From assembly GCA_963585895.1 (NCBI GenBank), contig CAUZXS010002498.1:64501-128500 (forward strand): a stretch of DNA of 64,000 bases, read 5' to 3'. Position numbers and translations under genes: made by a program. Within the stretch, counting starts at the first letter, position 1, and the number at the start of each line of letters is the position of its first letter. Source of the stretch: Sepioteuthis lessoniana (Eukaryota; Mollusca; Cephalopoda; Myopsida; Loliginidae). Shown in pieces: positions 62,101 through 64,000 of the stretch. The notes under the pieces were generated by a model. The model ran no database searches. It saw only the letters and a list, made by a program, of their open reading frames with translations, and was not told where the DNA came from.

Positions 62101-62804
62101 TGGGTCATTGGCCTAATGAGTAGTGTTTGCCAATGGTCCAATAAACCGAGGTTCAATCCCAATACCAAAGACTCAAAAAATAGTACTTGATGTTGCCTTG
62201 ATAACACTCAGCATTATAAAGTAAGGATCAAGGGTAAAGTGAAGCAATCCAGGGAAGGGATTAGCATCCTCCCCTACACCTAAGTGTAGTAGCTATTGAA
62301 AAGAGACCCTTGGGTCACCCTCAACTAAGGACACAAACTTCATTTATCAAAATACCTAAGTGGTGATAAGGTTTAAAATGAAAGGTTTACAGTCATACTT
62401 CTATTTTTTTTTTTTTTTACTAATGAAAAGTAGAAAAACAAAGACCTGGCTTTTCTTCAATTGTAATAAAAGGTCACTGAATTCTGCTCCTTTCACAGAT
62501 GAAGAGTTTTTTGGGGTTTTTTTGTTGTTTTTTTTAAATCAAATATTTTAGCTTCCAGAGAAATAAAAAAAGTTAAAAAACCTTAACCTTTGTTGAAGCC
62601 TAATAATTTTGTAAAATTTTACACAATACAAAAAAAAAGATTCTTTGAAATACCAAGTTAATAAATGAAATGCTAATTATTATTACAAGTTTTATGTTAT
62701 TGAATAAATATAATATTTCCCAACTTACTCTTTTAAAAAATCTTCAAATAAACATTTTTCATTCATTACACTGTTGTTTTCCATATTAGCCAGAGAAGAC
62801 TCAA
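41965..62804 (-). CDS. Conserved-looking helical protein of unknown function, at least 11 exons
   Basis: Exons in transcript order: 62804-62729, 60151-60045, 57524-57448, 56978-56860, 54666-54619, 50608-50542, 49469-49390, 49303-49160, 45913-45787, 44085-43939 and a probable last exon from 42009 (stop 41967-41965). Every junction is GT-AG and the phases chain without a break, giving about 345 residues. The start is unresolved: an in-frame ATG lies in the first exon (ANMENNSV), but the frame is open to its 5' splice site, so exons may lie beyond the window. The first 110 residues are polar; then come hydrophobic helical stretches (RLKAVSVTLSTIQPFLKLMA, YYDYLVALCGLYVKSAAM, MYLFYILAVRHINIKVIL), a basic patch (KSLRKKIKKLNRK) and an acidic segment (EEHVDIDDD). 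I see no catalytic motif or signal peptide and do not recognise the family. The last exon could instead start at 42002 and end at 41949. Confidence 0.75.
42345..42404. repeat. (TA)n microsatellite
   Basis: Long TA tract followed by (CA)n. Confidence 0.95.
42414..42930 (+). repeat. SINE-2 fragment split by element B
   Basis: The left piece 42414-42450 (TTTGCATTTCACATAGTGCA, CCCTTGGGAAAGGTAT) and right piece 42885-42930 (AACTCCAACTATTCTCCCTC) are continuous in other SINE-2 copies. Confidence 0.8.
42450..42886 (-). repeat. Element B inserted in SINE-2
   Basis: Complete from tail (ATGGCATATCAACC on +, left) to head (CCCCAACTGACTGGGC on +, right). The interrupted SINE-2 gives an outside boundary for both element ends; short AAAGGYA repeats flank it. 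Confidence 0.85.
43061..43389 (+). repeat. Element B with 13 bp target-site duplication
   Basis: Head CAGCTGGGGCTGTAGAATAC, body, one internal unit only, and tail GGATTTGGCATTAAATAACC. Flanked by ATCCTAAAATAAA at 43048-43060 and 43390-43402. Confidence 0.9.
43588..43866. mobile_element. Foldback element 3, diverged
   Basis: Arms 43588-43693 and 43768-43866 are inverted repeats (TTATCTTTATTGTGGTAAGT against its complement; CCCAGATAAACAAGGA on the right). It shares arm ends (CAGACTGTTATCCTTATC) with foldbacks 1 and 2, but the hammerhead-like core is degraded. It lies next to the last internal exon of the minus-strand gene. Confidence 0.8.
44165..45205 (+). pseudogene. RTE-type LINE, 3' half
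   Basis: RT catalytic region DADYTDDPALL (YADD box altered to YTDD, 44215-44247), then LEQAARGIGFNMNVNKTEFM, FIYLSSSISSTESNVNI and EATSQKTAAV. After a SINE-2 insertion it continues to the C-terminus (QGLTYISSVQTLDAVWKT). Stops and frameshifts mark it as dead. It begins about 80 bp upstream of the minus-strand exon 44085-43939, in antisense orientation. Confidence 0.85.
44638..44929 (-). repeat. SINE-2 nested in the RTE element, 14 bp target-site duplication
   Basis: Full length from head (GGTGCCCGTGGTGTAATGG on the minus strand) to tail. Flanked by AAACAGCAGCTGTA at 44624-44637 and 44930-44943, which gives exact element ends. Confidence 0.95.
45206..45786. other. Intron of the minus-strand gene, AT-rich
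   Basis: Poly(A) at about 45551-45578; nothing else recognised. Confidence 0.6.
46122..46370 (+). repeat. SINE-1 with 12 bp target-site duplication
   Basis: Head GGCCTAGCGGTTAGAGTG, slightly deleted after the B box. Flanked by CTTTTAGTATAG at 46110-46121 and 46371-46382. Confidence 0.93.
46383..47276. other. Intron sequence, AT-rich
   Basis: No repeat family or exon recognised; the 73-codon frame at 46860 has no supporting motif. Confidence 0.5.
47277..47562 (-). repeat. SINE-2, full length
   Basis: Among the least diverged copies; nearly identical to the 22664 copy in body and tail. Head reads GGTGCCCGTAGTGTAATGG on the minus strand. Confidence 0.9.
47563..48086. other. Intron sequence, AT-rich
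   Basis: Nothing recognised. Confidence 0.5.
48087..48343 (-). repeat. SINE-1
   Basis: Full body and head (CCATTGGCGAACACTGTAAC on + at the right end), followed directly by a (TA)n run. Confidence 0.88.
48353..48400. repeat. (TA)n microsatellite
   Basis: TA tract passing into (CATA)n. Confidence 0.95.
48401..49159. other. Intron sequence, AT-rich
   Basis: Nothing recognised up to the exon at 49160. Confidence 0.5.
50067..50164. repeat. (TA)n / (GT)n microsatellite
   Basis: About 84 bp of TA with one phase break, then (GT)n. Confidence 0.95.
50609..51616. other. Intron sequence before the P-like element
   Basis: The 107-codon + frame at 50971-51294 shows no recognisable domain. Confidence 0.4.
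51617..53480 (+). pseudogene. P-element/THAP9-like transposase relic
   Basis: An N-terminal THAP-type zinc finger is suggested by MFGKCCVFVC at 51617 and SVPNSNLNVTNNSYL near 51735. The transposase body follows in broken frames: QDFQLPSLVTLRRMISKF (about 52345), GYIILHDKVYIK, LVNNPTLIAQTVLGIML (about 52525), PISKLTSTFLFEQTELTVQA, FITDPLEKEFSKFCQASGG (about 53065), NVQECIEKLHIKQTSLLL and MVLMYIAGYITR (about 53310). This order matches P-like transposases with their internal GTP-binding region. It carries many stops and frameshifts, sits in an intron of the minus-strand gene in antisense orientation, and has no terminal repeats that I could define. Confidence 0.82.
53481..54618. other. Intron sequence, AT-rich
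   Basis: May include a decayed C-terminal part of the P-like element (KELALNVLKLSWNDFVLSV near 53610). A near repeat of the foldback inner sequence (ACCCAGAAACCTCAATGAAA near 53748) precedes a GA-rich patch. Otherwise nothing. Confidence 0.4.
54885..56335 (+). pseudogene. LINE reverse transcriptase C-terminal half, decayed
   Basis: Starts at the RT catalytic box, here YMGDIKIFAKNQKELKDLIQ instead of YMDDIK. It continues through LNSATEIS-like decayed thumb sequence, YRQFLIWTREELRQMDK (about 55230), the DRLYVPRKE region (about 55325-55350), EYKTRHDWVGKV (about 55800), FKIQTDHQIP (about 55945) and KLWNTKMMVIPFVVGMLGSS (about 56130). The order matches a LINE polyprotein type widespread in invertebrates and distinct from the RTE copies here. 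It lies antisense in an intron of the minus-strand gene. Confidence 0.82.
56336..56670 (+). pseudogene. RTE-type LINE, RT fragment
   Basis: Resumes the RTE sequence seen at 40490-40690: YFKHAMLCINKAKYRNEQKA, broken FPSPKKGNL-type sequence, AKVYNALLQNGFQ and LQGVSAKNLKVRLIF. It abuts the end of the other LINE and is truncated on both sides. Confidence 0.8.
57805..58471 (-). repeat. Element B with an expanded internal array
   Basis: Tail at the left (GGTTGGTTGGGTTTTATGGC), an array of about seven AATTCAGTTTAGCATAAGCA-type units across 57885-58240, then body and head (TTCTACAGCCCCAGCCGACT on +) at the right. It is the longest copy in the window. Confidence 0.9.
58506..58793. mobile_element. Foldback element 2, near-perfect 130 bp arms
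   Basis: Arms 58506-58635 and 58664-58793 pair almost perfectly around a 28 bp spacer. Each arm contains CTGAAGA, a stem GGCCG/CGGCC and CGAAA (right arm 58703-58735). It is inserted directly beside the head of an element B copy. The two long frames here, 113 codons on + and 135 on -, come from the palindrome and are not genes. Confidence 0.9.
58932..59492 (-). repeat. Element B
   Basis: Tail AGGTTATTTAACGCCAAATC at the left, internal array and body (CCGGGCCAGAGTGGACCTGG), ending at the head CAGCCCCAGCTGACTGGGC. Confidence 0.9.
59495..59908 (-). repeat. Element B, internal array plus body
   Basis: 59500-59690 is an array of units like CAATTCAGTTCAGCACTAGT. 59697-59906 is the body and head (TTCTACAGCCTC). 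It has no 3' tail and directly follows the previous copy, suggesting a partial tandem arrangement. Confidence 0.8.
60263..60440 (-). pseudogene. Duplicate of the exon at 57524-57448 with its flanks
   Basis: Matches 57415-57610 across the acceptor and coding part (TAGGATATCATCACAACAAC, CAATAACTTTTTTAAATAAA). The donor and last codons are deleted and the frame is disrupted. It lies in the intron upstream of the 60151-60045 exon, out of order with respect to the real exon. Confidence 0.8.
60701..60792 (-). repeat. SINE-3 tail fragment
   Basis: Plus strand shows ATGGCATATCAACC, then GGGTTACTTAATGCCAAAGC and ATCCTTGTAGGACAGCAGTG. Confidence 0.75.
60793..61030. repeat. Segment duplicated at 63355-63560
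   Basis: ATATATAATCTAAATGATTA, AACAGTAGAAATATTTTC and CATGAATTTATTTGCCTTTT recur in the same order and orientation at 63355-63560, with moderate divergence. Confidence 0.8.
61365..61860 (+). pseudogene. RTE-type LINE, 3' end
   Basis: Decayed C-terminal segment: LQAILNKSWKQQLNRHLLPI, HAGHYWKSKYKLINNVLL, TPTHGHASVGQQARTYISSV and VWKTCLE. The tail GTCAGGGAAATCTGTACTGT is followed by TTGATGATCATT. A (GA)n run lies near 61793-61812. Confidence 0.85.
62103..62345 (+). repeat. SINE-1, diverged
   Basis: Head GGCCTAATGAGTAGTGTTTG, B box GGTTCAATCCC with a short deletion behind it, body CTACACCTAAGTGTAGTAGC and an altered tail. Confidence 0.85.
62346..62728. other. Intron sequence, AT-rich
   Basis: T tract near 62404-62418; nothing else recognised. 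Confidence 0.5.
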
Positions 62805-63139
62805 CTGAAAAGAGAAAGGTGAAGAAAATGTTTATAAAGTATACTGATTATTTTGAAGTTTAATAGCAATATACAAAATTGAGATTTAGGGATTTGAATT
62901 TATTATATATTACATAGAAAATTTTCTAAAAAAGAAAACCATTTTAATATTTTCTTCTGAATTTTAAATGGGGAAAAACAAAAACTATATCCTTAAGCTT
63001 TTTATTTTTGATGAGCAAAAATAAAAATAACAGAATTTGCATCTCAGATTTTTATCAGCGTTCTGCTTGTTATCAAAGTGTCACTTTTTGGTTCATGATC
63101 AGTGTAGTATCTGTTTACATGTGAAAAAGTGTTATATAC

Positions 63140-63280
63140 AAATAGAGCAGATTGGGCTCTTTAGCCTCCGTAAGGCAACCAGTATAGAAGAAAGTAAACA
63201 AAATTCAAACCATCAAACTCAAAAATTCACCTGGGGTCACATCCTGCTTGTGGTTGAGGGTTTGGTAAATACATACACAA
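63140..63280 (+). repeat. SINE-2, 3' part
   Basis: Matches the body after the central block (AGATTGGGCTCTTTAGCC, GGCAACCAGTATAGAAGAAA) and the tail (GGTCACATCCTGCTTGTGGT, GGTTTGGTAAATACATAC). Confidence 0.75.
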
Positions 63281-63354
63281 ATACATTTTATGTTGACTGT
63301 CACAAGTGACAACGAGCTCTGACATTAATAGCAACAAAAAAAAAAAATAAAAAA

Positions 63355-63560
63355 TCTAATAATTATTATATATAATCTAAATGGTTATATATAGCTATCA
63401 AATTCTACATAAAAAATTGCCACCAAAACCATTTTTCCTACCTAAAATGTGTAACATTCTATATAACTAAACAGTAGGAATAGTTTCCTAGAGGCATGAA
63501 TTTATTTGCATATTTTGCTTTAAAATCGCTAATTGAAACAGGTTAATAGGAAAAATAAGA
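63355..63560. repeat. Segment duplicated at 60793-61030
   Basis: Partner of the duplicated block described at 60793. It lies beyond the first recognised exon of the minus-strand gene. Confidence 0.8.
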
Positions 63561-64000
63561 TGACTTAATGTTTTACTCACTTTCATTGTAACTTTTGTTT
63601 TTGTAATAAGCGATTGTTTTGTTTATACCTTTTATATTGAGCTTAATTATTATGTCCACGTGTGCGGGTAGAAAAATTACTCCTCACTAGCAATGATTTT
63701 TTTTTTTTTTTTAATAGTTATTTTTAAAAACATACTAGAAAACCATCACACTAATTAAACCTAAAATTTCTCTAGATTATGTACTATTGTCTAATTTTAA
63801 ATTGAATCTAAATTTTCCCTAATTTCTCAAACTTTATCAATCATTATAAAATCATCATACAAATAAAACATGAAGACATGTATGGCAAAATATTTCCATC
63901 CCATAGAACTTTTCAATCTTGAATATTAAAATAAATACACATTCTATTAGATATTAGAATGTTATTTTAATTCCAATGACTAAAAATTTGATGGATCAAT
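63561..64000. other. AT-rich right edge
   Basis: T tract near 63695-63712. No exon or promoter recognised, although upstream exons of the minus-strand gene could lie here or beyond. Confidence 0.4.

Noticed and set aside
41965-62804. Assigning the minus-strand gene to FANCI, FANCD2 or CENPI
   Set aside because: Helical character is similar, but I could not line up any distinctive motif, so the gene is left unnamed.

Overview
This is a 64 kb piece of AT-rich animal nuclear DNA, probably from an invertebrate. Short exons sit behind canonical GT-AG splice sites in kilobase-scale introns. There are long (TA)n runs and poly(A) or poly(T) tracts, and the interspersed repeats are metazoan types: tRNA-headed SINEs, an RTE-type LINE, a second LINE, Penelope-like and Copia retrotransposons, and mariner-like and P-like DNA transposons. 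I see no bacterial or organellar genes and no CRISPR array. The species cannot be named from the sequence alone.

Two split genes face each other tail to tail. On the + strand, five exons between 12213 and 29971 join in frame into a 194-residue isochorismatase-domain protein (ISOC1/ISOC2 type) with the Asp-Lys-Cys triad intact. On the - strand, ten exons between 62804 and 43939, plus a probable terminal exon near 42009-41965, join in consistent phase into a conserved-looking, mostly helical protein of about 345 residues that I could not assign. Its 5' end may lie beyond the right edge of the window. A partial duplicate of the last ISOC exon lies between the two genes and has been split by later insertions.

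Layout: 1-1836 holds a decayed Penelope-like element (- strand) with the start of a GIY-YIG domain. 2-11.6 kb is AT-rich spacer with SINEs. 11.6-30 kb is the ISOC gene; its intron 3 carries a Copia element (21.3-26.1 kb) that is itself interrupted by a SINE, a LINE tail and a minisatellite, and its intron 4 carries a mariner-like relic and a tandem duplication of part of exon 4. 30-41.5 kb is intergenic: two SINE-like elements with clear target-site duplications, a pair of direct repeats carrying a hammerhead ribozyme motif, and an RTE relic. 41.5-62.8 kb is the - strand gene; its introns hold a P-like transposase, a LINE, RTE pieces, SINEs and foldback elements. 62.8-64 kb is spacer.

The most unusual material is non-coding RNA-like. 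(1) A 70-75 bp direct repeat at 36354/36671 contains a hammerhead core; the second copy has a complete minimal fold and is preceded by tRNA-like A and B boxes. (2) Three foldback elements carry a second hammerhead-like hairpin whose stem covaries between copies. (3) A modular set of SINE-like families shares a central block and 3' tails behind different heads. One of them (called element B here) has a non-tRNA head, a variable internal tandem repeat and perfect 10-13 bp target-site duplications.
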